DNA from: a virus
Length of the DNA: 64,000 bases
Virus record (IMG/VR): IMGVR_UViG_3300042691_019380
Coordinates: 1 to 64,000 of that record
Reading direction: 5' to 3' (one strand)
Both the position numbers and the translations under genes were made by a program. This document shows positions 7,533 to 15,444 of the stretch, piece after piece (the stretch's first letter is position 1; each line of letters opens with the position of its first letter). The notes beneath the pieces are model-generated. The model ran no database searches, was not told the DNA's origin, and saw nothing but the letters and a program-made list of their open reading frames with translations.

Positions 7533-7781
7533 CTACCTTGAAGCCGCCGATGCGGCCTTGAGGAAATCCACGGTTGAGCGGTGCCGCTTCCGCTCTTGCT
7601 CAACCTGATCGGCAAGGTGTCCGACGACGGCCAGCAACTCGTCGCGACTAAGTTCCTGTATCGGCACCCCGAAAAACGTCATGCCTTGTGTCTTGCTAGA
7701 CCATTCCTGCGGAAACTTATGAACTGGCAGGCCCGAGCCAGAACCAGCCGATGCAACAGACCGCTCATTCGTATCGCTCAT
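7533..7781 (-). CDS. Hypothetical coiled-coil protein (82 aa)
   Basis: Start ATG 7781 has a strong AAAGGAGG SD eight bases upstream. The S/G-rich N-terminus is followed by a helix E-L-S-R-D-E-L-L-A-V-V-G-H-L-A-D-Q-V-E-Q-E-R-K that may form a coiled coil. Function unknown. Confidence 0.6.
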   Translation of the reverse strand: MSDTNERSVASAGSGSGLPVHKFPQEWSSKTQGMTFFGVPIQELSRDELLAVVGHLADQVEQERKRHRSTVDFLKAASAASR

Positions 7782-7803
7782 GGTTGCCGCCTCCTTTGTT
7801 CGC

Positions 7804-7827
7804 GGCTGTTGATCCTGCGTGTTCTGT
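7804..7827. repeat. Direct repeat, copy 2
   Basis: Second copy of the TGATCCTGCGTGTTCTG string, between the genes at 7533-7781 and 7830-8153. Confidence 0.6.
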
Positions 7828-7829
7828 GG

Positions 7830-8153
7830 TCATTTCGTCCGCTCCAGCAGGCCGCGAAGGGTGTCGGCGGCCTCCATATCCCATCTGGTGCATTCCACCG
7901 ACATATCCTGCACGCCCATCAGCGAGCAATATCCTCGCTCAATCGCCTCCCGCTCCGCGTCGGTTAACTTTGGAGTCGCATCCGCAGAAAACATCAGGTC
8001 GCATCGCGGGCAACTGACCGAAACGAGGCCGTTGCTGGCGGCAATCTCGCGCTTATCCCGCTCGTCCTGGCAAGCATCGCAGGATTGAAAAACCAACGGA
8101 GACGATTTGCCGTGCGGCTTCTCGCAGTAACAGCAGTTTGGGCTGCGTTTCAT
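7830..8153 (-). CDS. Zinc-ribbon protein with L-T-D-A-E-R-E module
   Basis: 107 residues. Three cysteine pairs (C-C-Y-C, C-D-A-C, C-P-R-C) in the first 55 residues suggest one or two zinc sites. The C-terminus K-L-T-D-A-E-R-E-A-I-E-R-G ... T-L-R-G-L-L-E-R-T is a module shared with neighbouring genes. Its ATG overlaps the previous stop. It may bind nucleic acid or be an adaptor, but this is inference. Confidence 0.6.
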   Translation of the reverse strand: MKRSPNCCYCEKPHGKSSPLVFQSCDACQDERDKREIAASNGLVSVSCPRCDLMFSADATPKLTDAEREAIERGYCSLMGVQDMSVECTRWDMEAADTLRGLLERTK

Positions 8154-8344
8154 TTCTTTGCCCCATGTCGCTTTACGAGCCGTCGCAGGGCGTCATCAAC
8201 CGCCTTCGGCCCGCCGGTGCCGATGTAGTATTCGACCGCCTGCCTCTCGGCCTTTGTCATCCGCAGTCGCCTTGCTGACTTAAGTTTCTTACTCGCATCG
8301 CTGGCCGCACCAACGGCTCCCCAATACTGTTGATACCAACTCAT
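8150..8344 (-). CDS. Small basic protein with diverged L-T-D-A-E-R-E module
   Basis: 64 residues, strongly basic. M-T-K-A-E-R-Q-A-V-E-Y-Y-I ... D-D-A-L-R-R-L-V-K-R aligns by eye with the L-T-D-A-E-R-E-A-I ... T-L-R-G-L-L-E-R module of its neighbours. ATGA overlaps at both ends. Function unknown. Confidence 0.55.
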   Translation of the reverse strand: MSWYQQYWGAVGAASDASKKLKSARRLRMTKAERQAVEYYIGTGGPKAVDDALRRLVKRHGAKK

Positions 8345-8655
8345 CTCCCACCTCCCAGCCGCTCCAGCAGGCCGCGCAGGGTGGCGGCGTTTACTGACTC
8401 ACGGCCATCGCCAGCGCCGCGAACAGCATATGCGTCGGCCGCAGTGCGAATCGCCTCCCGCTCCGCGTCGGTGAGTGCAGTTGTTGCGTTTTCTGCAACA
8501 GCCTCGTCCAGCCAGTCAGCGGCGTTGGCGATGATGGACAGCATGTCCATCTGGCCGATTGGCCCATCGCCAATCGTCAATTCCTGAAGCAGCATTTGCC
8601 GCAGCAGCGAACCAGCCGACCGCCTCGTCGGGATGACTGGATGCTCTTCGCTCAT
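8341..8655 (-). CDS. Hypothetical protein with L-T-D-A-E-R-E module
   Basis: 104 residues from ATG 8655 (ATGA overlap with the gene upstream). Residues 1-55 are a helical lead (L-S-I-I-A-N-A-A-D-W-L-D-E-A-V). The rest, A-L-T-D-A-E-R-E-A-I ... A-T-L-R-G-L-L-E-R-L-G-G-G, is nearly identical at its end to the neighbouring gene 8652-9437, so the two share a recent duplication or gene conversion of the 3' end. Confidence 0.65.
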   Translation of the reverse strand: MSEEHPVIPTRRSAGSLLRQMLLQELTIGDGPIGQMDMLSIIANAADWLDEAVAENATTALTDAEREAIRTAADAYAVRGAGDGRESVNAATLRGLLERLGGGR

Positions 8656-9437
8656 TCCCCGCCTCCCAGCCGCTCCAGCAGGCCGCGAAGGGTTTCCTGT
8701 ACCGATACGCCATCGACTGATAGTGCGTCTCCTATGATCCACTGAATCGCCGTCCGCTCAGAGTCAGTGAGCGTGGGCGAGCGGTAGAGCGGGACGACGA
8801 AATAGCCCGGCCGCAATCCAACCAGAGCCCGCCTGTCTGCCTCCCTCTGTGCGCTGGCCTTGTCGGAAAACATCGCCACCGCGTAGTCGCCGTAATCGCC
8901 AGCCACAGCCCACGCCACCGGCTCCTGTGTACCCTCGCGCGGCACACTACCCTCGCCGGGTGTAGCGTGCGAGGCGGGTGTATGTACCGGCGTCTCCCAT
9001 ACGCGCGAGTCTGGATCGGGGCCGTTGATAGGCTGTGGCCTATCAGAAACGCAGTCGTTGATAGGCTTTGGTGTATCGCCGGTGCCTTCGCCGGGTCGGA
9101 TGGCCGCTTTATCAGTGCGGTTCCTGTCGGCGTGCGTTGTCGGTTGCGGTGCGACCGACTCAACGCTGGCTCTCGCCGCCGGCGCGGCGTCTAGATTCGT
9201 TCGCTCCCGCTTGCGGAGCATGGCGTCGGCAATATGGCTGCCCCGCTCGGGACATTTCGCATCCGATTCGCCACCGTCGATGGCGTTCTGTCCCGCTCGG
9301 GAACGCTCGTGGAGCATAGCGTCAGCCAGTTCGTATGCCATCAACGCAATTTCACTCCTGCCTGACGCCGACTCTGGCTCAATGTTCGCCAGCCCCGTCA
9401 GCGCCGCAGCGGCGAAGTAGTCGCGGTCAGTCATCAT
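8652..9437 (-). CDS. Multidomain hypothetical phage protein
   Basis: 261 residues from ATG 9437 (ATGA overlap). Three parts: an N-terminal phage domain (D-Y-F-A-A-A-A-L-T-G-L ... Y-E-L-A-D-A-M-L-H-E-R), a low-complexity middle rich in P, D and T, and a segment P-V-A-W-A-V-A-G-D-Y ... Y-F-V-V-P-L-Y-R-S-P typical of small phage β domains, followed by the L-T-D-S-E-R-T-A-I ... L-R-G-L-L-E-R-L-G-G-G module. It looks assembled from pieces found separately in other phages. Function unknown. Confidence 0.65.
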   Translation of the reverse strand: MMTDRDYFAAAALTGLANIEPESASGRSEIALMAYELADAMLHERSRAGQNAIDGGESDAKCPERGSHIADAMLRKRERTNLDAAPAARASVESVAPQPTTHADRNRTDKAAIRPGEGTGDTPKPINDCVSDRPQPINGPDPDSRVWETPVHTPASHATPGEGSVPREGTQEPVAWAVAGDYGDYAVAMFSDKASAQREADRRALVGLRPGYFVVPLYRSPTLTDSERTAIQWIIGDALSVDGVSVQETLRGLLERLGGGE

Positions 9438-9781
9438 CGAGAAACCCTCACGAGAGCCTGCGGATACTCCAGGCACGCATCGAGATATGCCTTACACCAT
9501 TTCACGAAGCCGTCGTAGTCGCCCCAGCCGTTGCTGGGATTGAAAGCCTTGTAGTGGTCCGGTCGGAGCCTCATGTCGTCGAGGCCCACAGATAGACGTC
9601 CGGCTACCTGGGCGGCTGTCGTGATCCCATGCTCGTCTGGCCGCCACAGGCACTCGTAGACGCCAGCCTCAGACGCCATCACGTTGAGGTTGTGTGTGAC
9701 GTTGGCCGTGAAAACGACATGCTCGTCTGGCTCGTCGTGGCCGACATCGACATCAAAGTACAGATACACGTCGAGGCTCAT
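9434..9781 (-). CDS. Conserved phage protein, M-S-L-D-V-Y-L family
   Basis: 115 residues. The pattern M-S-L-D-V-Y-L ... N-V-T-H-N-L-N-V-M-A-S-E-A-G ... W-R-P-D-E-H-G-I-T ... N-P-S-N-G-W-G-D-Y-D-G-F-V belongs to a family seen in many phages and prophages without a known role. Start ATG 9781 lies only 8 bases after a promoter -10 element, so the transcript may be nearly leaderless. Confidence 0.75.
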   Translation of the reverse strand: MSLDVYLYFDVDVGHDEPDEHVVFTANVTHNLNVMASEAGVYECLWRPDEHGITTAAQVAGRLSVGLDDMRLRPDHYKAFNPSNGWGDYDGFVKWCKAYLDACLEYPQALVRVSR

Positions 9782-9789
9782 GCGGGCTG

Positions 9790-9828
9790 ATCTTATGGAT
9801 CGCCCGCAGAGACGCAACGAGTTTTTTC
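9790..9828 (-). promoter_or_regulatory. σ70-type promoter, 16-bp spacer, A6 upstream tract
   Basis: TTGCGT (9812-9817), 16-bp spacer, TAAGAT (9790-9795), with GAAAAAAC immediately upstream of the -35. The architecture is the same as at 48519, 50202 and 54270. It drives 9434-9781 and the genes after it. The remaining 9830-9979 holds no gene. Confidence 0.65.
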
Positions 9829-9838
9829 AGCGAGACTT

Positions 9839-9854
9839 GAGACTTGCAAGTCTC
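9839..9854. repeat. Perfect 16-base palindrome
   Basis: GAGACTTGCAAGTCTC in the gap between 9781 and 9980. Shorter relatives (CTTGCAAGTCT and AGACTTGCAAG) recur near 36785, 37912, 42220, 43880 and 45245. It could be a protein-binding site. Confidence 0.5.
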
Positions 9855-9979
9855 GCCGCTACCTCGACCCTCGCATCGTCGAGGCCGATACTACGGCCCC
9901 CGACGTCTTGCCGAAGGCTGGATGACCTCCAGCCTACGCCTGCCCGTGCAGTTCAGGGCTGCATGGGCATTGCTTCAGG

Positions 9980-12250
9980 CTAGTCGTAGGCCGGAAATGC
10001 CGAGAGATCGGCATAGGTGAGTTGATACCCTCCACCGAGAGAAGTCATCATGCCGTTTACCGTGCCGCAGTGTGCCGAGATGTTGGTTCCTCCGAACCCC
10101 TGCCCGCCGGATGTCAGCACAGAAATCAGCACCGGCTGGCCGTTGACAATCAGAAACACCGGATTTCCAGAGTCGCCAACAACGACAGACTCCGCGAACA
10201 GGAGCCTCTGCGCGTTTGTTGGGAATGCTCCCCCAACGCCGGAAGTCATAAACGCCAAATCCAACACCAGTCCCTTCTCTTCTTGGTCCAGCACAAGGGC
10301 TGGTATGCGGGCGGTGCTGCTTACGGTCGGCAGATACGAGGCAAAGTTCGCTGGCAACACCCTGGCGAAACTCACGCCAGCCGGAACGTCAGAGTCAAGG
10401 ATGCCGATTGCGATGTCGTTGGAGAACGGATAAACAAAGTTTGGATGAACCGCCTTCGCGGTCATGGTTCGGTTAACAACAGTCCCATTGGCCGCCACAA
10501 ACCGCACCGTTGCGTCCGTTGCGATCTGGTAATGTGCCGCGAACAAGATATGCCTTGGGCTGATAAGAGTTCCGGCCATCGTATTGAGGCCGCTGGAGTT
10601 CCACACAGAGCAGCAAGTCAGGTCTACATCGCTCGCCCAAAACGACGCATTGCGAGTGTACGATGGCGGTGCCGAAACGTGATTCTGTGCCGTGAACATT
10701 GCGAGCGAGGATGCGGCAGTTTTTCCGGCGAGCCGCGAGTCCACGCCAGAAACAATGTTGGCTGCGAGAGAGCCAGAGGTGAACGACTGGAACGTGTCTA
10801 CGATGCTGGTGATAGATCGGGCGACAGCGGGCGCGCGCGCCGTCCTGTCTCCAGCAACGCCAGCGAACACGACAGCGCCAGGGGATACAAAGGTGGATAC
10901 GCCGCCAGACTGCGGGCTTGGATTCGTCAGGATAGATGTGTCGCTGCTTGTGATGACAGGGCTTGAGGGCGAACCGGCCGCAGCGAGCATTGACACATTA
11001 AAGTCGGACACAAACGTGCCGCCACTGACTCTCTGATAGACAGCGTCCTTGATCGTCACGCTCTCTGTCGATCCAGATGCGGTTTGCCGCAGTGACTCTG
11101 TGACGAGGATTTCAGCATCACTTGTGAACGCGTCTCCGGTGATAGTCCATCCTGCGCCGCCTGCCGATGTCGGCGCGGTCAAATACAGCCGAGCCCCTAG
11201 CCCCGACCTGAACGGCCCATTCGGTTCGTACTGCGTGTCGCTATATCGTTTATTGGTCGCCGTCAGCGTCCTTGCCCCCCACCCTTGCGCCGCTGCTTGT
11301 GTTGCCCAACCGATGAGCGTTCTGCTGTAATTCTCTTCGCTCATGCTTGTGTTGTTAATGGCAGGCGTGTTGCTTGAACCGACCGCCAAAGCAGCAAGCG
11401 ACCAACCTCCAAGTGATTGGTCAAACTTGCTGCCGGAAGAAAACATAGCATTGACAACAGCGCCACCCAAACTAGTGGCGCTAGATGTATTCCAACTTTC
11501 GATAGGCTGATTAAAGTTAGGCACGCCCACAAACATGGAGTTGAACAACGTCACCCCAGAAGGAAGATTTAGTGGTACTTGAATCACGTTGGGGCAGTTT
11601 CGGAATGCGTTAGTTAAAGAAGTCACGCCTATGTTGCCGAAAGACAGGCAGCGGACTAGTTTTAATTTGTTATTGGTGTCGGCCGTATGTGCATTATAAT
11701 TAAACGTTGACATCGTACCGCTGATCTGAACAACGTAAACGCCGGGTGACGAGTATGTTTTGGTCTTGTATCCTCCTGTTGTGTGTGTTGCGCTAGTGCC
11801 ATCCCCCCAGTCGATGGTGCAATTCACAGGCGCGACAAGGTGAACGGAGACTGTGTTGTTCGCTGGCTCCTTGCTTGTGTCGAAAACCAGCGTCAGGTTC
11901 GCCGGGTTGTAGACAAACGGGGCAAGGGTGTGGCTCGCGACTGCAAACGGGCTGGTGCCAGCGGCGTTTGTGGCTGCAACGCGGAAGAGATACGCGGTCT
12001 GGTTCGTCAGGCCGGTTACAGTGGCCGATGTGGCTGACGACGCTGGGCGATTGAATGTCGTCCATGTGGCACCGTCGTTGCTGCTGTATTGAATTAGGTA
12101 GTTGGTGATTGGCGCACCAACGTGCCTGCTGGGGGCCTGCCACACCAACTCTATCTGCGAGTCGCCAGAGGTTCCTGTTATTGCTCGCGGGATAGATAGC
12201 GAGGACAGGCGGCCCGGCCTGGGCCGCATCAACCTGTTGTTCATCGGCAT
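9980..12250 (-). CDS. Virion protein: fibronectin III, BspA-like region and trypsin-like protease
   Basis: 756 residues. After about 30 residues comes an fn3 domain (I-E-L-V-W-Q-A-P-S ... Y-L-F-R-V-A-A-T-N-A-A-G-T-S), then a PKD-like stretch (I-D-W-G-D-G-T-S), then a BspA/DUF285-like surface repeat (F-R-N-C-P-N, F-N-S-M-F ... F-N-Q-P-I-E-S-W-N-T-S-S). The last 220 residues read as a chymotrypsin-fold serine protease with H in F-A-A-H-Y, D in S-N-D-I-A-I-G and S in G-D-S-G-N-P. I start at ATG 12250, after GAGGAACTGACGCC, rather than a GTG at 12313 that would overlap a small coupled gene. Most likely a tail or head-surface protein that binds and digests host envelope protein. Confidence 0.75.
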   Translation of the reverse strand: MPMNNRLMRPRPGRLSSLSIPRAITGTSGDSQIELVWQAPSRHVGAPITNYLIQYSSNDGATWTTFNRPASSATSATVTGLTNQTAYLFRVAATNAAGTSPFAVASHTLAPFVYNPANLTLVFDTSKEPANNTVSVHLVAPVNCTIDWGDGTSATHTTGGYKTKTYSSPGVYVVQISGTMSTFNYNAHTADTNNKLKLVRCLSFGNIGVTSLTNAFRNCPNVIQVPLNLPSGVTLFNSMFVGVPNFNQPIESWNTSSATSLGGAVVNAMFSSGSKFDQSLGGWSLAALAVGSSNTPAINNTSMSEENYSRTLIGWATQAAAQGWGARTLTATNKRYSDTQYEPNGPFRSGLGARLYLTAPTSAGGAGWTITGDAFTSDAEILVTESLRQTASGSTESVTIKDAVYQRVSGGTFVSDFNVSMLAAAGSPSSPVITSSDTSILTNPSPQSGGVSTFVSPGAVVFAGVAGDRTARAPAVARSITSIVDTFQSFTSGSLAANIVSGVDSRLAGKTAASSLAMFTAQNHVSAPPSYTRNASFWASDVDLTCCSVWNSSGLNTMAGTLISPRHILFAAHYQIATDATVRFVAANGTVVNRTMTAKAVHPNFVYPFSNDIAIGILDSDVPAGVSFARVLPANFASYLPTVSSTARIPALVLDQEEKGLVLDLAFMTSGVGGAFPTNAQRLLFAESVVVGDSGNPVFLIVNGQPVLISVLTSGGQGFGGTNISAHCGTVNGMMTSLGGGYQLTYADLSAFPAYD

Positions 12251-12254
12251 GGCG

Positions 12255-12356
12255 TCAGTTCCTCGCGTCTGCGGCTTTGGGCTGGAGGGCGTACAGCAGC
12301 CGCGTCTGCTCACTCACGGCTTGGCTGATTTCGCGTTGCGTGGCGGCGATTTCCAT
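12255..12356 (-). CDS. Microprotein (33 aa)
   Basis: Short charged helix M-E-I-A-A-T-Q-R-E-I-S-Q-A-V. Its start is preceded by GAGGAACTGACGCC, and the same string precedes the next gene's start at 12250, so the leader was duplicated. It fills the gap between two genes exactly. It may be a coupling peptide rather than a functional protein. Confidence 0.45.
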   Translation of the reverse strand: MEIAATQREISQAVSEQTRLLYALQPKAADARN

Positions 12357-12360
12357 GGCG

Positions 12361-12669
12361 TCAGTTCCTCGACCCGTCGATCAGTTCCTTGACCACTACC
12401 TTCAACTCACGCTGCCCATGCGACAGTTCTTGTAGAGTCACCGCCTGCTGCTGCTGCACTTGCCCGATCTCTCGCAGCGTCTCGCTCGTCGTGTCAAGGA
12501 ACTCGACGTGGCTCTTCACCACCGGCTGGAGGACGGTCGTGTGCAACGCGACCATCGCCTCACGGCCGAAATACAGCACGAATGCCAGGATCACGCACGG
12601 CACGCCGAACCGATCGGCAATTTTAAAGAAAGCGTCGAGTAGACCAGCCCGAATCTCTTCTGCTGTCAT
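12361..12669 (-). CDS. Membrane protein with coiled-coil tail (holin-like position)
   Basis: 102 residues from ATG 12669. One TM helix (V-P-C-V-I-L-A-F-V-L-Y-F-G) follows a short amphipathic N-terminus. The rest is a long charged helix with a Q-V-Q-Q-Q-Q-A run. Size, topology and place near the papain-like gene fit a holin or membrane scaffold of lysis; other roles are possible. Confidence 0.5.
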   Translation of the reverse strand: MTAEEIRAGLLDAFFKIADRFGVPCVILAFVLYFGREAMVALHTTVLQPVVKSHVEFLDTTSETLREIGQVQQQQAVTLQELSHGQRELKVVVKELIDGSRN

Positions 12670-12674
12670 GTCGG

Positions 12675-13025
12675 TCACCCCTTGAGCATGACGACGACAG
12701 AAGCAGCGGTCCCTTGCGACTGATCGGCGACGAGTTTGACGGCTCCGACGCCGTAGCACTCGTCCGGAATTGGGTAGACGCGGGCCTCAGAAGTAGACGG
12801 AGACAGCGAAATCGAGATCGCTTGGCCGTCTTTGTATAGCCTGCCGTACGCAGACGTGCCGTCGTCGGATGCCCACACGCTCAAGGTCGTGAACGCCGCG
12901 TTCGACGCCCCGACTTCGATTGCGCCCCCGGCCACGTCGTCAAACCGAATCGCTGTCGCAGACGATACAGCCGTGGTCAGAGACAGGGGGAAAGCGCGGA
13001 ACTTCCGCTTGATTTTTGGTTCCAT
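12675..13025 (-). CDS. Putative virion decoration protein
   Basis: 116 residues, rich in A, S, T and V, β-rich and without TM segments (T-T-L-S-V-W-A-S-D-D-G-T-S-A-Y-G-R-L ending S-V-V-V-M-L-K-G). This style is common in small phage structural proteins. The leader holds ACACGGAGGT, also found before 15722. No family recognised. Confidence 0.45.
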   Translation of the reverse strand: MEPKIKRKFRAFPLSLTTAVSSATAIRFDDVAGGAIEVGASNAAFTTLSVWASDDGTSAYGRLYKDGQAISISLSPSTSEARVYPIPDECYGVGAVKLVADQSQGTAASVVVMLKG

Positions 13026-13090
13026 CCGTTCGCACCTCCGTGTGCAGTGTGGGGATCAAGTCCCTCGCGTGACATGTCTAGTCTAGAAAC

Positions 13091-13465
13091 TCACCGCGAA
13101 TGCCCTGAAGTCAGTTCTTTCTGCCATCCGGCCATCTTCACTCGATTGGCCCGCGACTCGAACCACCACTCCAAGAGCCTTTTCAGCAAGTACTGGATCA
13201 GGGGACTGATCAGAATCCAGAAAAGCGGACCAAACTGAGCCTCTTCGCCGTAGAGCAGCCTGTACCCGCGATTCACAGACTGCCCCCAGGCCGCAAGAAC
13301 GACGCCCTGCTCGTTCGAGCCTTGCGAAATGTGCTGGAAGAACTCCAGCGGGCATTGCTCGATGGCAATCGTGATGATGTCGTCGACCTTCTCGCGGCCG
13401 ACGAGGCTCCGCCTGAGAACAGGCAGTTCGCGCCAGAGTTGGCCCCGAAGTTCTTGCTGAGTCAT
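13091..13465 (-). CDS. Membrane protein, lysis-cassette neighbour
   Basis: 124 residues. A soluble helical N-terminal part is followed by one hydrophobic segment (F-G-P-L-F-W-I-L-I-S-P-L-I-Q-Y-L) and a basic tail. ATGA overlap with the lipoprotein gene. With the lipoprotein it recalls the paired spanins of Gram-negative phages, but topology (TM late in the chain) differs from a classic inner spanin. Confidence 0.5.
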   Translation of the reverse strand: MTQQELRGQLWRELPVLRRSLVGREKVDDIITIAIEQCPLEFFQHISQGSNEQGVVLAAWGQSVNRGYRLLYGEEAQFGPLFWILISPLIQYLLKRLLEWWFESRANRVKMAGWQKELTSGHSR

Positions 13466-13779
13466 TTCGGCAAAGTCTTGGCCGGGATCAGAAACTGCCT
13501 ATTCGTCTTGCACGGACACGAGTCGTCGCATGGGCACGCGACCCACTCGATGCCGTCGCCAGATCGAACCAGACCGCCCTTGCACTTGCCGCAGCACTTC
13601 TTCGGCTCTGGCGGCTTGAGAGACACGGCAGACTCGGCCTTAGTGGCCTCGTACGCCGCGCAGGCGAAGCACTCTCCGAGCAGTTCGATCTGTTTGGGAG
13701 TCAGATTTGGCTCGCCCCGGCACCCGGCGAGAGCCACGAGCAGCACGAGCGCCTTCTTCACAGAATCCCTCCAGTCCAT
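13462..13779 (-). CDS. Cysteine-rich lipoprotein (outer-spanin-like)
   Basis: 105 residues. The signal sequence K-K-A-L-V-L-L-V-A-L-A-G-C gives a lipobox L-A-G-C at about residue 20, so the mature protein should be lipid-anchored. The mature part has C-C-G-K-C-K and C-P-C-D-D-S-C-P-C clusters likely to bind metal or form disulfides. Placement between a papain-like protease and a membrane protein suggests an envelope-disruption role. ATG 13779 lies 22 bases inside the protease gene; a longer in-frame extension is less plausible because it would lack an N-terminal signal. Confidence 0.65.
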   Translation of the reverse strand: MDWRDSVKKALVLLVALAGCRGEPNLTPKQIELLGECFACAAYEATKAESAVSLKPPEPKKCCGKCKGGLVRSGDGIEWVACPCDDSCPCKTNRQFLIPAKTLPK

Positions 13780-14720
13780 GAGGGGAGTTTCCTGGGAGGG
13801 AAACCGTCGTAGGACGAGAGAGCAAACGAGTCTTTCCAAGACTTGAGCATCTTGTCCAAGACTTCGGCATCGACCCAGAACGTCGATCCCCTAAACTCGT
13901 CGGGCATGTCGTCAGGGCGGCTTGGAATCCCAGAATAGTGCGGCCCCGTGTGGGCTTTGCTTCCCCACGAGTTCCAGATCAGGGCTCCAGGCCTCTTGCC
14001 GCCTCTTTTGCCGATTCCGGCCATGCAATGCAGCCACTCGCCGCGAGGGGTCGCGAAGCCCGTGTTCTCGATCGTCGTCCCCTTCGAGCGGGACATCGTG
14101 AAGCCCTGCCCAGAACAGATCGCGACCGGAAATCCGCTGGAGATCGCCTTGCAGTACGAGTCAAAGTCCGTGATCAGGGTCGTAGTCTTGATCCGTCTCT
14201 GCTTGGCGAACTTCTCCAGTTCGTCGGGCATCCCCGTGTCGCCCCACTGCTTTTCTCGAATGCCTGAGTAGTCTTTGAAGACAGTCCCGCCGTAGTCCAC
14301 GCCGTAGTGCAGCACGCCCCATTTCATTACGGCGTCAGCAGCGGCGGCCCCAAAAGACCCGTCGGCAGTGCCAGCGCGAGTCTTGCCTCTCGCTTCGACC
14401 CTCGATACGCCGTAAATCGAGGCCTCCAAGATGCGGCCCTTCCAGTCTTCGGCCTCACCGTGGACGACGATCTCTGTCGCGGCGAGGGCATCTCCGCATC
14501 CAGCCCATCCGTGGCCGACGCAACTGCCAATGGCCTGGGCCACTCTCTTGTAGAGCGGGTCGACTTTCAGAATGGCCGGATACAGGACGACGTCTTGATT
14601 ATCGTTGCTCTTGAGTTGCGGCCCCGCTTGGGCCAGGGTCGGGTACTTGAGCGACGAGACAAACTTCTCGGTAGCCGCTGGGTTGGGTACGTACCCCTGC
14701 GGACGCCACGGAGCAGCCAT
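13758..14720 (-). CDS. Papain-like (C1-type) cysteine protease
   Basis: 320 residues from ATG 14720, overlapping the previous stop by ATGA. The papain triad is visible: Q-A-I-G-S-C-V-G-H-G-W (Cys near residue 67), G-E-W-L-H-C-M-A-G (His near 220) and I-W-N-S-W-G (Asn near 240), with the usual spacing. No signal peptide is present, so export would need a holin. In a lysis-like cassette where no lysozyme, amidase or transglycosylase is visible, it may be the lysin, attacking a protein-rich host wall. A role in virion maturation is the main alternative. Confidence 0.8.
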   Translation of the reverse strand: MAAPWRPQGYVPNPAATEKFVSSLKYPTLAQAGPQLKSNDNQDVVLYPAILKVDPLYKRVAQAIGSCVGHGWAGCGDALAATEIVVHGEAEDWKGRILEASIYGVSRVEARGKTRAGTADGSFGAAAADAVMKWGVLHYGVDYGGTVFKDYSGIREKQWGDTGMPDELEKFAKQRRIKTTTLITDFDSYCKAISSGFPVAICSGQGFTMSRSKGTTIENTGFATPRGEWLHCMAGIGKRGGKRPGALIWNSWGSKAHTGPHYSGIPSRPDDMPDEFRGSTFWVDAEVLDKMLKSWKDSFALSSYDGFPPRKLPSWTGGIL

Positions 14721-15196
14721 CACTGATCCTTTCCAAGCCCAGCCCATGCGATAGCGTCGAAGACTTCGACGGCCTTCGCCCGTAAATCAGGAGTCAGAGA
14801 CCTCTGGTCTTTGCCGATAACCTCGCCGAGGACCTTTTCGATGGCCTCGCTCAAGTCCTCGTACTCGCCGGGCGGGTTTTCGGCCATTCCACGCCAGATG
14901 AACTTCAGAATCGCCACATGGATCGCCCGCAGGCCCTCCGTTGTGACGATGACCTGGGGCTCGACGATTCCGTCGGCAGCCACGACCTTCGCGGCGTTGC
15001 TGTAGATCGTCTGGAGCCAGAGCCGATCAATCGGCGACATCTTGCTGACGGCCCGAACGACTGGCTTGACGGTGCTTTTCATGGCCTCGCGGGGCTCCTG
15101 AACGACAGCCGGGCCGGAGACGTTGAACTTGGGCAACGACGGAAGCCCAAACACTCCGTAAGCAGCCAGGACAACAGCCAGAATGATTCTTTTCAC
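14720..15196 (-). CDS. Secreted/periplasmic hypothetical protein
   Basis: 158 residues with a clear signal peptide or membrane anchor (K-R-I-I-L-A-V-V-L-A-A-Y-G-V-F-G). The remainder is α-helical without recognisable motifs. It sits between small membrane genes and the papain-like gene, so a lysis-related role is possible. Confidence 0.55.
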   Translation of the reverse strand: MKRIILAVVLAAYGVFGLPSLPKFNVSGPAVVQEPREAMKSTVKPVVRAVSKMSPIDRLWLQTIYSNAAKVVAADGIVEPQVIVTTEGLRAIHVAILKFIWRGMAENPPGEYEDLSEAIEKVLGEVIGKDQRSLTPDLRAKAVEVFDAIAWAGLGKDQ

Positions 15197-15198
15197 GT

Positions 15199-15444
15199 CT
15201 ACTTCTCCGGCTTAAGCAGCACGTCGATGAGCCCCTTGCAGAGCCGAACTCCCTCGACGTTCCCGGCGGCCTGGAGCCGTCTCGCGATGTCCAGCACCGT
15301 CTTGGCGTCGTCGGTCACTTCTTCTCGCGACGCCGACCACGACCACGACCACCGTGGACGCATTGCCACCAGGGCAGGAGACGCCACGAGAGCAATCGCC
15401 GCCACGACGGCAGAGGCGCGAAGAGCAAACTCAACATCGAACAT
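15199..15444 (-). CDS. Small membrane protein (holin candidate)
   Basis: 81 residues. One TM helix near the N-terminus (L-R-A-S-A-V-V-A-A-I-A-L-V-A-S-P-A-L-V-A), then a run of alternating W and S (W-S-W-S-W-S) and a charged helical tail. ATG 15444 overlaps the preceding stop as ATGA. Its size and position fit a class III-type holin. Confidence 0.5.
   Translation of the reverse strand: MFDVEFALRASAVVAAIALVASPALVAMRPRWSWSWSASREEVTDDAKTVLDIARRLQAAGNVEGVRLCKGLIDVLLKPEK

Noticed and set aside
9980-12313. Longer GTG-started version of the fibronectin/protease gene
   Set aside because: It would overlap the coupled 33-codon gene; ATG 12250 has the same leader sequence as that gene and a clean position.
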